From Flavobacteriaceae bacterium CRH (GTDB lineage Bacteria; Bacteroidota; Bacteroidia; Flavobacteriales; Flavobacteriaceae), in the NCBI GenBank assembly GCA_001507425.1, contig LMAJ01000017.1:1-64000 (forward strand): DNA of 64,000 bases, given 5' to 3'. The position numbers and the translations under genes are program-made. A model generated the notes under the pieces. The model saw only the letters and a program-made list of their open reading frames with translations, ran no database searches and had not been told where the DNA came from. Shown in pieces: positions 17,938 to 26,808 of this stretch (position 1 is the stretch's first letter; the number at the start of each line of letters is the position of its first letter).

Positions 17938-20251
17938 CGCTTCGTTACTTTTTGTTTACGGAATAATATACGCCTGCGCTGGCGGAGACGACTGGGATTT
18001 TTTTAGTTACAATTCTAACTTTACGCCGGAAACATTTACAGATAAATCATATACACCGCTTTTTTTGTCCGGAGATATTTTTTACGGAATTGGTTTTGAT
18101 ACGCAGTATAATTCAAGGTTTAATGATAAAATCAAATCAGATTGGAATGCATATTTAAAAACAAAAGTAGATACGGCAACAGTAAGTTATTTTTTAATTG
18201 GAGATTTAACACCATCCTATTCCAGTGACAATAAAATTTCAAAAAGTAAAACAGAGATTGCACAGCTTCATGTTTATTTTAAAACCAAAAAAGAAAATCA
18301 GACTTCTTTAAAATGGGGCAAAAAATTGAATTTGAAAGATGATAAAGTCAAGAGTTTCATCGAATTTCTGTATTTGGCACAAAAAATAGAAACTGTTTCT
18401 ATTGGAGAAGATTATTGGAGTTATGATCCTGTTGTAGCCAAAACTTTAAAAGATTTCAAGATGATTCAGTCTATTGAAAATGTTTACAATACAATGCCGG
18501 ATGCATTTTTAAAAAACAGATATTGGTTTCTAACTCTCAAAGCCTATTTTTATAGCAGCAGTAAACAAAAAGCAATTGATTTTTTTAATAAAACAGAGCA
18601 ATCAGTTCCTAAAAATGTATTGTATTACAGAGGTCTTGCTTATGTAGCGGGCGTAAAATACAAACAGAAAAAATATGCTGAATCTAATTGTTTGTATGCG
18701 CAGGTATTTGATAAATGTCCGGAAATGAGAACTGTAACGGCATATAGTTTTCACCCGCAAAATGACGCCGATTGGAATAAGTCCTTGTTTTTAGCTAAAA
18801 ACAATACCGAAAAAGCAGCACTTTGGGCCATTCACGGATTTTATAAAGATGAAAAACAAGCGATCGAAAAAATCTACGGTTTAGATCCTAAAAGTGAACA
18901 CTTGAATTATTTGTTAACCCGACTGATAAACAGTCAGGAACAAAGCATAAATAATTCATTTGAAGAAAGCAGTAAAGACAATCAGCCATCAAAAAAACAA
19001 ACGGTTGCAGAAAATAAAGAATTTAATAAAAGTAAAATAGATCAAAAAGCATTCGATTTAGTCGCTAAAATTGCTTTGGCAGGAAATACCAATAAACCTT
19101 ATTTATGGGATATTTCTATAGGATATCTGCAAACTTTAAAAGGCAATTTTGCAGCTGCAGAAAGCAACTACGATAAAGCTGAAAAAGCGATGCCAAAAAC
19201 AGAGCTGGCAAAATATCAGTTAAGACTGCTTCGATTTGTAAATAACATGAGCAAGATTGATAAACTTACAGATAAAAACGAGAAAACAATTTTAACCGAT
19301 TTGAACTGGTTGTACCAGGAACTTCCAAAAACATATAAAGGTCAGGAGTTTCGTTATCAAAATGCAGCGCAATGGAGCAAAAATTATTTAGCAACACTTT
19401 ACAGTGCAAAATCAAATCCGGTTATGGCTGAGTTGTTTAGCGATAGGCCCTATAATTATTGGGGTTCCGGAAATTCATTTTATGACAATGAAAAGAATTT
19501 GCTGGACATGAAAGCATTTTTAGGAAAATCTGATAAATCCGAAATCGAAAAAATCGCGTTTGGAATTTATAGTTTAAAACGGAAAGACATTAGTAATTTT
19601 CAGGCCATTCAGGCAACATTCAAAAACAAAATTTCCGAAGCAATTGTTTATATGAAAGAAACAGATTCTGTACAGCTTTATCAATTTGCCGGAAATCCAT
19701 TTAACGGAAACATAAAAGATTGCCACGATTGCGATCATGCAGCTTATCAAAAAAAGAAATATTCTCAAATAGATTTTTTAACTACGATAAAAGAAATGCA
19801 GGATAAACTGGCTCAAAAAGAAGATGTTTATACCAATAGTTTATTGCTTGGAAATGCATTTTATAACATTACACATTTTGGAAATGCACGACTTTTTTAT
19901 GAAGTAAATATTGTAGGTTACGGATCAAGCCCGTATTCCTTTAGAGATTCAATGAAAAAAATGATTACAAATTGTGACATTTCAAAAATGTATTATCAAA
20001 AAGCTTTTGAAGCTGCGACAACAAAAGAACAAAAAGCAAAATGCATTTATCTGATGGCAAAATGCGAACGTAATGAATATTACAACACTAAATACAATAG
20101 CGTAAATAACTGGTGGGAAATTCAGGATGATAAAGTTAATTTTATTGCCTGGAACGGATTTAAAACATTAAAAAAAGAATATTCAGATACGAAGTATTAT
20201 CAGGATGTAATTGCTGAATGTGGTTATTTTAATACTTACGTGAGTCAGTAA
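17897..20251 (+). CDS. Large exported hypothetical protein with helical repeats
   Basis: 784 residues. The N-terminal hydrophobic segment ends in IIYACAGG, a possible lipobox (Cys27), then an aromatic acidic stretch (DDWDFFSY). The body has TPR-like helical pairs (AYFYSSSKQKAIDFFNK, GYLQTLKGNFAAAESNYDKA) and later Cys-rich DCHDCDHAAY. It starts 41 bp inside the upstream lipoprotein gene. Large exported proteins of this kind occur in Bacteroidota without assigned function. No enzyme motif found. Confidence 0.65.
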   Translation: MKRIFLNKLFLISSASLLFVYGIIYACAGGDDWDFFSYNSNFTPETFTDKSYTPLFLSGDIFYGIGFDTQYNSRFNDKIKSDWNAYLKTKVDTATVSYFLIGDLTPSYSSDNKISKSKTEIAQLHVYFKTKKENQTSLKWGKKLNLKDDKVKSFIEFLYLAQKIETVSIGEDYWSYDPVVAKTLKDFKMIQSIENVYNTMPDAFLKNRYWFLTLKAYFYSSSKQKAIDFFNKTEQSVPKNVLYYRGLAYVAGVKYKQKKYAESNCLYAQVFDKCPEMRTVTAYSFHPQNDADWNKSLFLAKNNTEKAALWAIHGFYKDEKQAIEKIYGLDPKSEHLNYLLTRLINSQEQSINNSFEESSKDNQPSKKQTVAENKEFNKSKIDQKAFDLVAKIALAGNTNKPYLWDISIGYLQTLKGNFAAAESNYDKAEKAMPKTELAKYQLRLLRFVNNMSKIDKLTDKNEKTILTDLNWLYQELPKTYKGQEFRYQNAAQWSKNYLATLYSAKSNPVMAELFSDRPYNYWGSGNSFYDNEKNLLDMKAFLGKSDKSEIEKIAFGIYSLKRKDISNFQAIQATFKNKISEAIVYMKETDSVQLYQFAGNPFNGNIKDCHDCDHAAYQKKKYSQIDFLTTIKEMQDKLAQKEDVYTNSLLLGNAFYNITHFGNARLFYEVNIVGYGSSPYSFRDSMKKMITNCDISKMYYQKAFEAATTKEQKAKCIYLMAKCERNEYYNTKYNSVNNWWEIQDDKVNFIAWNGFKTLKKEYSDTKYYQDVIAECGYFNTYVSQ

Positions 20252-20270
20252 CGGTTTAAATGAAATAGAA

Positions 20271-20675
20271 ATGGTAAATAAAATTGAACATATCGGAATT
20301 GCCGTAAAAAATATGGATGACGCTAATGTTTTGTTTGAGAAATTATTGGGAGTTGCATCTTATAAATCTGAAACAGTAGAAAGCGAAGGCGTTGTAACGT
20401 CATTTTTTCAGACGGGAGAAAATAAGATAGAACTTTTAATGGCGACCAATCCAGAAAGTCCCATTGCAAAGTTTTTAGAGAAAAAAGGAGAAGGAATTCA
20501 TCATATTGCTTTTGATGTAGAAGATATCGTTGCAGAAATAGAACGCTTAAAAAATGAAGGTTTTGTGCTAATTAATGAAGTCCCTAAAAAAGGGGCCGAT
20601 AATAAATTAGTTGCTTTTTTACATCCAAAAAACACAAATGGCGTTTTGGTAGAGCTTTGTCAGGAAATTAAATAA
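20271..20675 (+). CDS. mce: Methylmalonyl-CoA epimerase
   Basis: 134 residues, a VOC-fold (glyoxalase-like) enzyme that interconverts (R)- and (S)-methylmalonyl-CoA in the propionate/succinyl-CoA path. Metal-binding positions are visible: His in KIEHIGIAVKNM (residue 7), Gln/Glu in FFQTGENKIELL, His in GEGIHHIAFDVED, and the final Glu in VLVELCQEIK. Length and motif order match the family. Confidence 0.9.
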   Translation: MVNKIEHIGIAVKNMDDANVLFEKLLGVASYKSETVESEGVVTSFFQTGENKIELLMATNPESPIAKFLEKKGEGIHHIAFDVEDIVAEIERLKNEGFVLINEVPKKGADNKLVAFLHPKNTNGVLVELCQEIK

Positions 20676-20778
20676 AAAAATCCTGAATTTACTTTTTAAA
20701 TAAGGCATTGAAAATCAATTATATTTTTGAAAGTAGTTGATGCTATTTGAAATTAAATACAAATCATGTCTTAAAATA

Positions 20779-20810
20779 TTTGGAGTGAATGAAAAATAGT
20801 AGTAATATTG
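20779..20810 (+). promoter_or_regulatory. tRNA-Met promoter
   Basis: TTTG at 20779-20782, a 20-bp spacer, then TAATATTG at 20803-20810: a good Bacteroidota -33/-7 pair placed 12 bp before the tRNA 5' end. Confidence 0.65.
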
Positions 20811-20822
20811 CATCCTCAAACC

Positions 20823-20896
20823 GGTCCTATAGCTCAGCTGGTTAGAGCACCTGACTCATAATCAGGTGGTCCCTGGTTCGAGCCCAGGTGGGACCA
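20823..20896 (+). tRNA. tRNA-Met (CAT anticodon)
   Basis: 74 nt with a full cloverleaf. Acceptor GGTCCTA pairs with TGGGACC, the D-stem is GCTC/GAGC, the anticodon stem CCTGA/TCAGG holds loop CTCATAA (anticodon CAT), and the T-arm is CCTGG-TTCGAGC-CCAGG. The discriminator is A; CCA is not encoded. The CAT anticodon could also mean a lysidine-modified tRNA-Ile2. It is the left border of the accessory block. Confidence 0.92.
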
Positions 20897-20909
20897 CTAA
20901 TAAAATCAA

Positions 20910-20937
20910 GCCTTTACAGTGATGTAAAGGCTTTTTT
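20910..20937 (+). terminator. Terminator after tRNA-Met
   Basis: GCCTTTACA and TGTAAAGGC (20910-20918, 20923-20931) form a 9-bp stem with a GTGA loop, then six T. Confidence 0.85.
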
Positions 20938-21025
20938 ATTTTCGTATGACGAGCATTTGACGAACATCAATTGTTTTATAATCAATTAGTTTTGTTTACT
21001 TTTATATAACTTAATTGATTATAAT

Positions 21026-21847
21026 ATGACCATTTATATCTACATCTTGTCATTTATTCTGATTTTTGCGAGAATTGTTGTTCCTGTATATCTGCTTTTT
21101 AGATTGTTTTTCATAGTTAAACCTCTATTTGTAAATTTATATTTTGAAGAGAAATTTAGATATTATGTAGGAATCAATAAAAGTAGGTTGTTGATCTTGG
21201 TTCTAATTTTCCTTTTATCATTTTTATTAGGAGTCATTCTTGGTAAAGAAGTTTTGAGTGTTTCAGAAACTTACAAAATCTTATTAAATCTCTTTTTGCT
21301 TGTTTTTACCCAGTTTCTATTGTTTTATATGTTTGAAATAAAAACACCTAGGAGTATTTTTAAAATAGTAAAAGATTGTCTTGAAAACCCTAGCGAAATA
21401 TTTAAACAAAAGGAAGTTGTTTTTGAAGAAAGTGATGTAATTGGATCAATGAATCAGAATGGTGTGAATTTTAAAGATGCCATAAATTTGACTAATGGAG
21501 ATATTATTAAGCAGATTCATCAAAGAGAGTTTGATCTAATAATAGAGAAGTATATTAATATTTTTCGAGATAGTTCTTCAATTGAAAATCTTTATAAGTT
21601 ATGCAATGGAATGGAAATAAAAGAAGGATCAATTTCAATAAGAATAAATAATAAAAGAAATTCAAAACAGAACATAATTGAAATATTGACATCACTTTTC
21701 AATATTCAAAAAAATTGGAATTCACATATTAAAGATAAAACAAACACCAAAATTATTGATTTTTTTAATAAGTATATTAGAATAAATGATGGAGATAAAA
21801 TTTTACACCTTAACGATTTTACACGATTATTTGAAAAATTGCCTTGA
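21026..21847 (+). CDS. Membrane-anchored hypothetical protein in mobile element
   Basis: 273 residues. Three hydrophobic helices (about 2-30, 51-70, 84-103) are followed by a soluble domain of about 165 residues rich in Lys, Asn and Ile (DIIKQIHQREFDLIIEKYINIF, NIIEILTSLFNIQKNWNSHI). No domain recognised. It occupies the place just after the tRNA where an integrase gene would normally lie, but has no recombinase motif. Accessory cargo or element-maintenance role is inference. Confidence 0.55.
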   Translation: MTIYIYILSFILIFARIVVPVYLLFRLFFIVKPLFVNLYFEEKFRYYVGINKSRLLILVLIFLLSFLLGVILGKEVLSVSETYKILLNLFLLVFTQFLLFYMFEIKTPRSIFKIVKDCLENPSEIFKQKEVVFEESDVIGSMNQNGVNFKDAINLTNGDIIKQIHQREFDLIIEKYINIFRDSSSIENLYKLCNGMEIKEGSISIRINNKRNSKQNIIEILTSLFNIQKNWNSHIKDKTNTKIIDFFNKYIRINDGDKILHLNDFTRLFEKLP

Positions 21848-22026
21848 TCGCTATGTAAAATTTGATTACTCAAATATGTTTTCTAAAGATAAAATAAGCT
21901 AAAGTGATTTGTTCTGTTTGAGAATTTATTATTATTAGTTATTTTAAAATATGTAAATTGTTTTTACACGATTTTTTACATAGCAAAACCTCCGTAAACT
22001 TGTTTCATAATTTAAAAATTAGAAAC

Positions 22027-22362
22027 ATGGATGCAAGTAATTTTACTTCCAAAATTGATCGATTGGAATTGATCGTAATGGAACTAGCAAAGAAACAAGA
22101 TGCGTTTATTAAAAAGGCATTAATGAAACTATCTTTAAATAATAAAGATGTTTATTCCTCTGAAGAAGCTGCCGAGTTTTTATCAATAGAGGTCAAATAC
22201 ATTTATCAGCTTACCCACCAACGAAAGATTAGATATTCCAAGAAAAAAGGTCAGAAGAAAATCTATTTTAGAAAAGCAGATCTTCTTGATTATTTAAACG
22301 GAGAGATCATTAGTACTACTGAGGATCTTGAGAACACAAATGCTACTTTGTGGAAAAAATAA
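22027..22362 (+). CDS. Excisionase-like helix-turn-helix protein
   Basis: 111 residues from the ATG at 22027 (upstream in-frame codons to 21958 lie in AT-rich leader). A MerR/excisionase-type HTH_17 core is seen: DVYSSEEAAEFLSIEVKYIY, then QLTHQRKIRYSKKKGQKKIY and FRKADLLDYL. Proteins of this type lie upstream of primase genes in Bacteroidota integrative/mobilizable elements and control excision or replication. Family is clear; role is inference from context. Confidence 0.8.
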   Translation: MDASNFTSKIDRLELIVMELAKKQDAFIKKALMKLSLNNKDVYSSEEAAEFLSIEVKYIYQLTHQRKIRYSKKKGQKKIYFRKADLLDYLNGEIISTTEDLENTNATLWKK

Positions 22363-22454
22363 GGCGTTCAACTTCCGTAAATGAACGCATAAAAATCCTT
22401 TATTTTTTAATCAAATTCTTATGACAAGATTGTAAGGATTATAATTTGAATCTT

Positions 22455-23687
22455 ATGGACTTAGATATTCCTTATATCAGAGTAGGGACTTCCTATTTCA
22501 AAATTATTGATAAACCTTTAATATCTGGTGATAAAGTAAAAGTAATGGTTCGATGGAATCGGGAAACAATCATTTCAGATCATGGAAAATCATTTTTGAA
22601 CGACATATCCAAATTAGATGGTTTTTGCTGTATTCCTAATCATTTTGGTTATCAGCAAATTGTAGATGACTTTTATAATACCTATCATGAACTCCCTAAC
22701 CAACCGATCGCTAAGGATTTTTCAATTCATGAACTCGAAAAATTGATTACGAATTCATTGCAATTTATTCAACATATTTTTGGAGACCAGAGAGAATTAG
22801 GCTTAGACTATATAAAACTTTTATATGAAAAACCTACGCAAGCATTGCCAATTCTTTGTTTAGTAAGCAAAGAGCGATCGACAGGAAAAAGCTCTTTTAT
22901 AAAATGGTTGAAAGCAATTTTTGGAATGAATATGACTTACATAAAAGGCGATTCATTTGGCTCGCAGTTTAATTCTGATTGGGCGAGTATGTTACTTGTA
23001 GCGATTGATGAAGTGTTTTTTGATAAAAAAGAAATTACAGAACGTTTAAAGTACCTTTCTACGACTGACAAAGATAAAGTTGAAGCAAAAGGAAAGGATA
23101 GACAAGAAATTGAATTCTTTGCAAAATTCATTCTTTGTTCTAATAATGAAGATAATTTTATTCAAATAGACGAAGAAGAAATCCGTTTTTGGATTCGTAA
23201 AATTCGTACTATAAATACAGAAGATGTATTCTTTCTTAAAAAACTGAACAAAGAAATTCCATATTTCTTAAAGTACCTGCAACTGAGAAATTATTTTTCC
23301 GAGCAAAAAACCAGAATGTGGTTTAAACCCGAACAGATTATGACAGCCTCTCTATTAAATCTTGTAAATCGAAATAAAGAAGAAATACTTATTCTTGAAT
23401 TGATACATGAATGTTTTGAGAAAACGGAAGAGGATGAGCTAAAATTAGCTCCTAATGATATTTTGATTCTACTGAGGAAGCAAAATAACAGAATAAATAT
23501 TTCTGCTAATGAAATAAGAAGTATTCTGAAACGATGGGGTTTTACACCGGAAGATAATACAAAGTCTTATTGTGGAATGGAATTATTGTCGCATGGTGAA
23601 TATGTAAAAGTAGATCGAAGAGGACGTTTTTATACTATCAAAAAGATTTTGTTTTATAAAATATTTGATGCTTTGATGCAAAATTAA
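22455..23687 (+). CDS. Primase-helicase (SF3-type) of a mobile element
   Basis: 410 residues from the ATG at 22455 (in-frame TTG at 22446 less likely). Walker A-like CLVSKERSTGKSSFIKWL at about 137-154 and Walker B-like LLVAIDEVFF near 180, then LSTTDKDKVEAKGKDRQEIEF and LCSNNEDNF, as in DUF5906/SF3 replicative helicases of phages and mobile elements. The C-terminal part looks like a winged helix. It likely unwinds the element's origin with the Toprim primase downstream. Confidence 0.8.
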   Translation: MDLDIPYIRVGTSYFKIIDKPLISGDKVKVMVRWNRETIISDHGKSFLNDISKLDGFCCIPNHFGYQQIVDDFYNTYHELPNQPIAKDFSIHELEKLITNSLQFIQHIFGDQRELGLDYIKLLYEKPTQALPILCLVSKERSTGKSSFIKWLKAIFGMNMTYIKGDSFGSQFNSDWASMLLVAIDEVFFDKKEITERLKYLSTTDKDKVEAKGKDRQEIEFFAKFILCSNNEDNFIQIDEEEIRFWIRKIRTINTEDVFFLKKLNKEIPYFLKYLQLRNYFSEQKTRMWFKPEQIMTASLLNLVNRNKEEILILELIHECFEKTEEDELKLAPNDILILLRKQNNRINISANEIRSILKRWGFTPEDNTKSYCGMELLSHGEYVKVDRRGRFYTIKKILFYKIFDALMQN

Positions 23688-23716
23688 GCTAAAGTCTTGT
23701 AATTGAGGTAAAGAGC

Positions 23717-23860
23717 CCTACATCAAACCCTGCATCAAACTAAAAAACAATCTTTTTTGATGCAAAACTGATGTAGGACAAAAATAAAGTGATGCATTGA
23801 TGCAGCTATTGATGCAGTGTAATCTTAATATAATCAATGTATTAGATGGTATTTGCATCA
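23717..23860. other. Iteron-like region, candidate replication origin
   Basis: Six copies of TGATGCA or its complement lie within 130 bp: 23731-23737(-), 23758-23764, 23790-23796, 23798-23804, 23810-23816 and 23854-23860(-). Nested inverted repeats add CCTACATCA (23717-23725) against TGATGTAGG (23769-23777), and TGCATCAAA (23731-23739) against TTTGATGCA (23756-23764). The region lies between helicase and primase genes and is AT-rich. An origin role is inference. Confidence 0.55.
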
Positions 23861-23957
23861 AAACATCAAAAAAAGCAAAAATTATAATTCTTTTTTTCAT
23901 TAGCAATAACAGACTTGTACGAAATCAAATAGAAGATTTATTTAAAAAAAAACAATT

Positions 23958-24890
23958 ATGGAAAAGTTCAATTGTAAAAGTGCAAATCAAATTGATTTAG
24001 TCAATTATCTTGAAACGTTAGGGCATGAGCCGTCAAAAATAAAAAATCAGGATTATTGGTATCTATCGCCACTCAGAAATGAAAACACAGCCTCTTTTAA
24101 AGTGAATCAAAAATTAAATTCATGGTATGACCATGGATTAGGCAAGGGAGGAAATGTAGTTGATTTTGGGATTGAATATTTTAGATGTACAGTTTCCGAA
24201 TTTTTACAACTTTTAAATGGCAAAAGTATATCCTCTGGTATAAGTTTATCACTTAAGAATGAGAATCGACAGTCTTCAAATCTAAGAATTGCAGATGAAA
24301 AGAAAGATAATCCCCTTGATAAAATTGTCATTGTTGATGTACGCACATTGGAAAATAAGTTATTGATGGCTTATTTAGACAAACGAAGCATTTCACAAGA
24401 GATTGCAAGGCAACATTGTAAAGAGGTTGATTTTTGTTTAAATAATCGAAAGTATACTGCTATTGGATTTCAGAATATTTCAGGAGGATATGAATTACGT
24501 AGTGTAAATTTTAAAGGTAGCAGCTCACCAAAAGATATCACTTTCATAAATGCCCAAGCAAAATCAGTAGTCGTTTTTGAAGGCTTTTTTGACTACCTCT
24601 CTTATAAAATGATGAATCAAAAATCGGTTAAACTACAAACAAATTTCCTGATACTAAATTCTCTATCCTTTTTTAACAAGTCTCTACAATTAATGGAAAA
24701 ACACGAGAGAGTCGATCTCTATTTAGACAGAGATACGGGAGGTATAAAATTTACTAGCGAAGCCCTGCAAAGAGATTCTGCAAAATATACCGATCAAAGT
24801 TTTTTATATGAGCAAAAGAAAGATTTAAACGAATGGTTAAACCGGGAACAGCAAGTTAATCGAGGTCATAGTTTTAGGCGATCTATATAA
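23958..24890 (+). CDS. Toprim-domain DNA primase of mobile element
   Basis: 310 residues. The N-terminal part resembles the CHC2 primase module without its cysteines (YWYLSPLRNENTASFKVNQK, WYDHGLGKGGNVVDF). A Toprim domain follows, with the acidic motif VVFEGFFDYLS at about 204-214 and DLYLDRDTGG near 253-262. Such primases partner the upstream helicase in Bacteroidota mobilizable elements. In complete elements mobC and relaxase genes usually come next; they are missing here. Confidence 0.85.
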   Translation: MEKFNCKSANQIDLVNYLETLGHEPSKIKNQDYWYLSPLRNENTASFKVNQKLNSWYDHGLGKGGNVVDFGIEYFRCTVSEFLQLLNGKSISSGISLSLKNENRQSSNLRIADEKKDNPLDKIVIVDVRTLENKLLMAYLDKRSISQEIARQHCKEVDFCLNNRKYTAIGFQNISGGYELRSVNFKGSSSPKDITFINAQAKSVVVFEGFFDYLSYKMMNQKSVKLQTNFLILNSLSFFNKSLQLMEKHERVDLYLDRDTGGIKFTSEALQRDSAKYTDQSFLYEQKKDLNEWLNREQQVNRGHSFRRSI

Positions 24891-24902
24891 CGTCCGAGTG
24901 GT

Positions 24903-24977
24903 AGCCAGCTATGTTTTGGTAAAACCAAAACGCTGGCTCCCCTCATGCTGCCGCATTCGTTGAGAGGGATTTTTTTC
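24903..24977 (+). other. Hairpin cluster after primase: oriT-like or terminator
   Basis: AGCCAGC (24903-24909) plus GTTTTGG (24913-24919) pair with CCAAAAC (24925-24931) plus GCTGGCT (24932-24938) around a TAAAA loop. A second stem, CCCTC (24940-24944) with GAGGG (24964-24968), is followed by a T-run (24970-24976), so it can also end transcription. The location at the end of the replication module is where oriT/mob genes begin in related elements. Which function applies cannot be told. Confidence 0.5.
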
Positions 24978-25183
24978 ATGCATCCGCATTCAAAAAATAA
25001 ATGATAAGAGACTCATACTCCTATATGTGGTTCTCTTTTTTAGAACGAGACCACCAACATCTGTTTGATTGTAAGAATAAAAATAGCTGCCTGCTACAAA
25101 ATGTGGCTTCGTTTTATAGAACCACCTTGGCTGTTTTGCAGTCTATTTTCTGTCATGGTTGAGCTTTTTTAAGAACATTATTT

Positions 25184-25288
25184 TTATTTTTCTAACACTA
25201 AATTTCTATTGATTTGATAAGGTGTTTCCGTTTTAATTACCGAGAGTATTCTTCGTGCCATTTTATGAGCAATTTTACTCTTCAGTTC
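25184..25288 (-). pseudogene. Remnant of a transposase C-terminus (IS110-like)
   Basis: On the minus strand, 34 codons from 25288 to a stop at 25184-25186 read ELKSKIAHKMARRILSVIKT and end ETPYQINRNLVLEK. This resembles the C-terminal helix of IS110-type transposases (K.A.K..R.I..V..N.TPY). Upstream the frame is closed by a stop, so it is a decayed fragment. Family assignment is by eye. The rest of 24978-25495 is AT-rich with no gene recognised. Confidence 0.4.
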
Positions 25289-25495
25289 TTAAGAAAATAA
25301 GATTCATAGTAATTAAGTGATAATTAATAACTTATATCATACGCATGTTAATTAAATGTTATTTTTTTTAAAAAAAAAGCTTTTAAGTAAGAAATTTTGC
25401 AAATTTTAATTCATATTTGTTTAAAATATATCGGATTAGTTTTATAATATAAATCGTGTGGCTATTATGCTTAAATCAATCATATTAAACAAATT

Positions 25496-26353
25496 ATGAA
25501 TAAAATTTTTAAATTATCTACTGAAATTTCAGAAATGTCTGTTCTAAAACAGAAAGAAAGTAAAGGTGGCTGGAGCATTTCTCTATCGGGAATTACTATT
25601 ACACCTCCGGGAGGAGATGATGGAGGGGGTTGGTCTTTTCCTTCTTCGTGGCAAAACAGTGGCGGCTCTAACGGAGGCGGTGGCGGAGGCGGTGGAGAAG
25701 AAACCCCTGCTCCTGATCCAGTTGACAATGTTAATGATCCCAGTGGTGCCTTAGAAGCGACAAAAGATGCTTTAACGGAAAAAATAGAAGCGATACAGGC
25801 CGCATTAAAAGCAAATATTGTTCCTGCTAAAGATTTGAAAGATGCACAGGCTGTTATCGATGCGCTGCAACAGACTATTGACACTATCACACTATTGGAA
25901 AACTCCGATAATAAGTATCGAATTGATGTTAAACCAAATTTTGACGGAGATCCCACTAAGGCAAATGGGGAATTTAAATATGACAGCACAACAGGAGAGT
26001 TTGTAATAACGATAGAGTCTATTGAAGATGCGTATTTGTCTATATTTGCTCACGAACTTGAGCATGCAAACCAGCTGGAGAATGGAGAGCTATTTCTCAA
26101 CAGTAACGGACAGATAGATGGTTATGATATAAATGACGAAGTTGCGGCGTATGATATACAGCATAAAATGGACGGAGGTCTTCTGTATGACGAAAAAGAT
26201 TTAAATGGTCTTCCCGTTACAACTCCATTTGAAGTGACTCCTGAAGCAATTTACACCGCTTTCCCAGGTGTTTATGATCACCTTAAACCACCTGCAACCG
26301 GGGGAGGAGGTTCAGCTCCAAGTTCAGCTCCAAGTTCGGGCAGCAATCGTTAA
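25496..26353 (+). CDS. GG-leader secreted protein with HExxH metallopeptidase motif
   Basis: 285 residues. Residues 1-25 form a double-glycine leader ending KQKESKGG, with the expected cut after Gly25. A Gly/Pro/Ser-rich stretch (26-75, including an eight-glycine run) follows, then a helical segment (83-135). The catalytic-looking domain has HELEH at 186-190 and a second acidic motif, NDEVAAYDIQ (Glu215), the layout of small zinc metallopeptidase toxin domains. The tail is Gly/Ser/Pro-rich. It is the first gene of the export operon and the likely cargo of the C39 ABC exporter. The signal-peptide-free N-terminus fits that route. Activity and target are inference. Confidence 0.7.
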   Translation: MNKIFKLSTEISEMSVLKQKESKGGWSISLSGITITPPGGDDGGGWSFPSSWQNSGGSNGGGGGGGGEETPAPDPVDNVNDPSGALEATKDALTEKIEAIQAALKANIVPAKDLKDAQAVIDALQQTIDTITLLENSDNKYRIDVKPNFDGDPTKANGEFKYDSTTGEFVITIESIEDAYLSIFAHELEHANQLENGELFLNSNGQIDGYDINDEVAAYDIQHKMDGGLLYDEKDLNGLPVTTPFEVTPEAIYTAFPGVYDHLKPPATGGGGSAPSSAPSSGSNR

Positions 26354-26382
26354 TATAAAATGCTTAATTAATAAAGTTAAAA

Positions 26383-26805
26383 ATGAAAATATATAAATTA
26401 ATCCTAGTTTTTGCGATGTCGTTTTTATATCATACATCAGCAGTTTGTCAAAATAGCATAGCGAAGGAGCAGGTCTCTGCGAAGCTTTTAATTGATGAGA
26501 GTTCAAAAGAGAACGTTAAAAAAGAAAATGTAGACTTACAGGACTTTGTTGAATCTATATATATCAATTCCAGTAAAGTGTTTAATAAAGCGCTTCCAGC
26601 AGTAAAAAAGGGTGAGTATTTAGTTCTTATTGATACGGGAAGTAATGGTTCGATTGAAAATAAGCCTGTAAAAACAAGTGATTTAAAAAATATTCCGCTG
26701 GATAAGATTGAGGAGTTAACATATAAAAAATCCGATATGTACGGGACGCTGTATGGAACTGGCGCACAATTATTCGGTATCATATTAATTAAATTAAAAA
26801 AATAA
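26383..26805 (+). CDS. Small exported protein with TonB-plug-like tail
   Basis: 140 residues with a Sec signal peptide (MKIYKLILVFAMSFLYHTSA, cut near VCQ). The C-terminal segment (LKNIPLDKIEELTYKKSDMY then GTLYGTGAQLFGIILIKLKK) echoes the end of TonB-receptor plug domains (IESIEVLK...YG..a.gGvi.I.tK), but no barrel follows. It sits 29 bp after the metallopeptidase gene. It could be an immunity protein or envelope partner; neither is shown. Confidence 0.6.
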   Translation: MKIYKLILVFAMSFLYHTSAVCQNSIAKEQVSAKLLIDESSKENVKKENVDLQDFVESIYINSSKVFNKALPAVKKGEYLVLIDTGSNGSIENKPVKTSDLKNIPLDKIEELTYKKSDMYGTLYGTGAQLFGIILIKLKK

Positions 26806-26808
26806 GAT

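Noticed and set aside
20938..21025. Possible integrase start or remnant after tRNA-Met
   Set aside because: Only the short words GACGAGCATTTGACGAACAT are seen; no tyrosine or serine recombinase motifs in any frame.
25480..25989. 169-codon minus-strand ORF rich in Pro and Ser
   Set aside because: Antisense to the GG-leader metallopeptidase; its composition reflects the glycine codons on the other strand.
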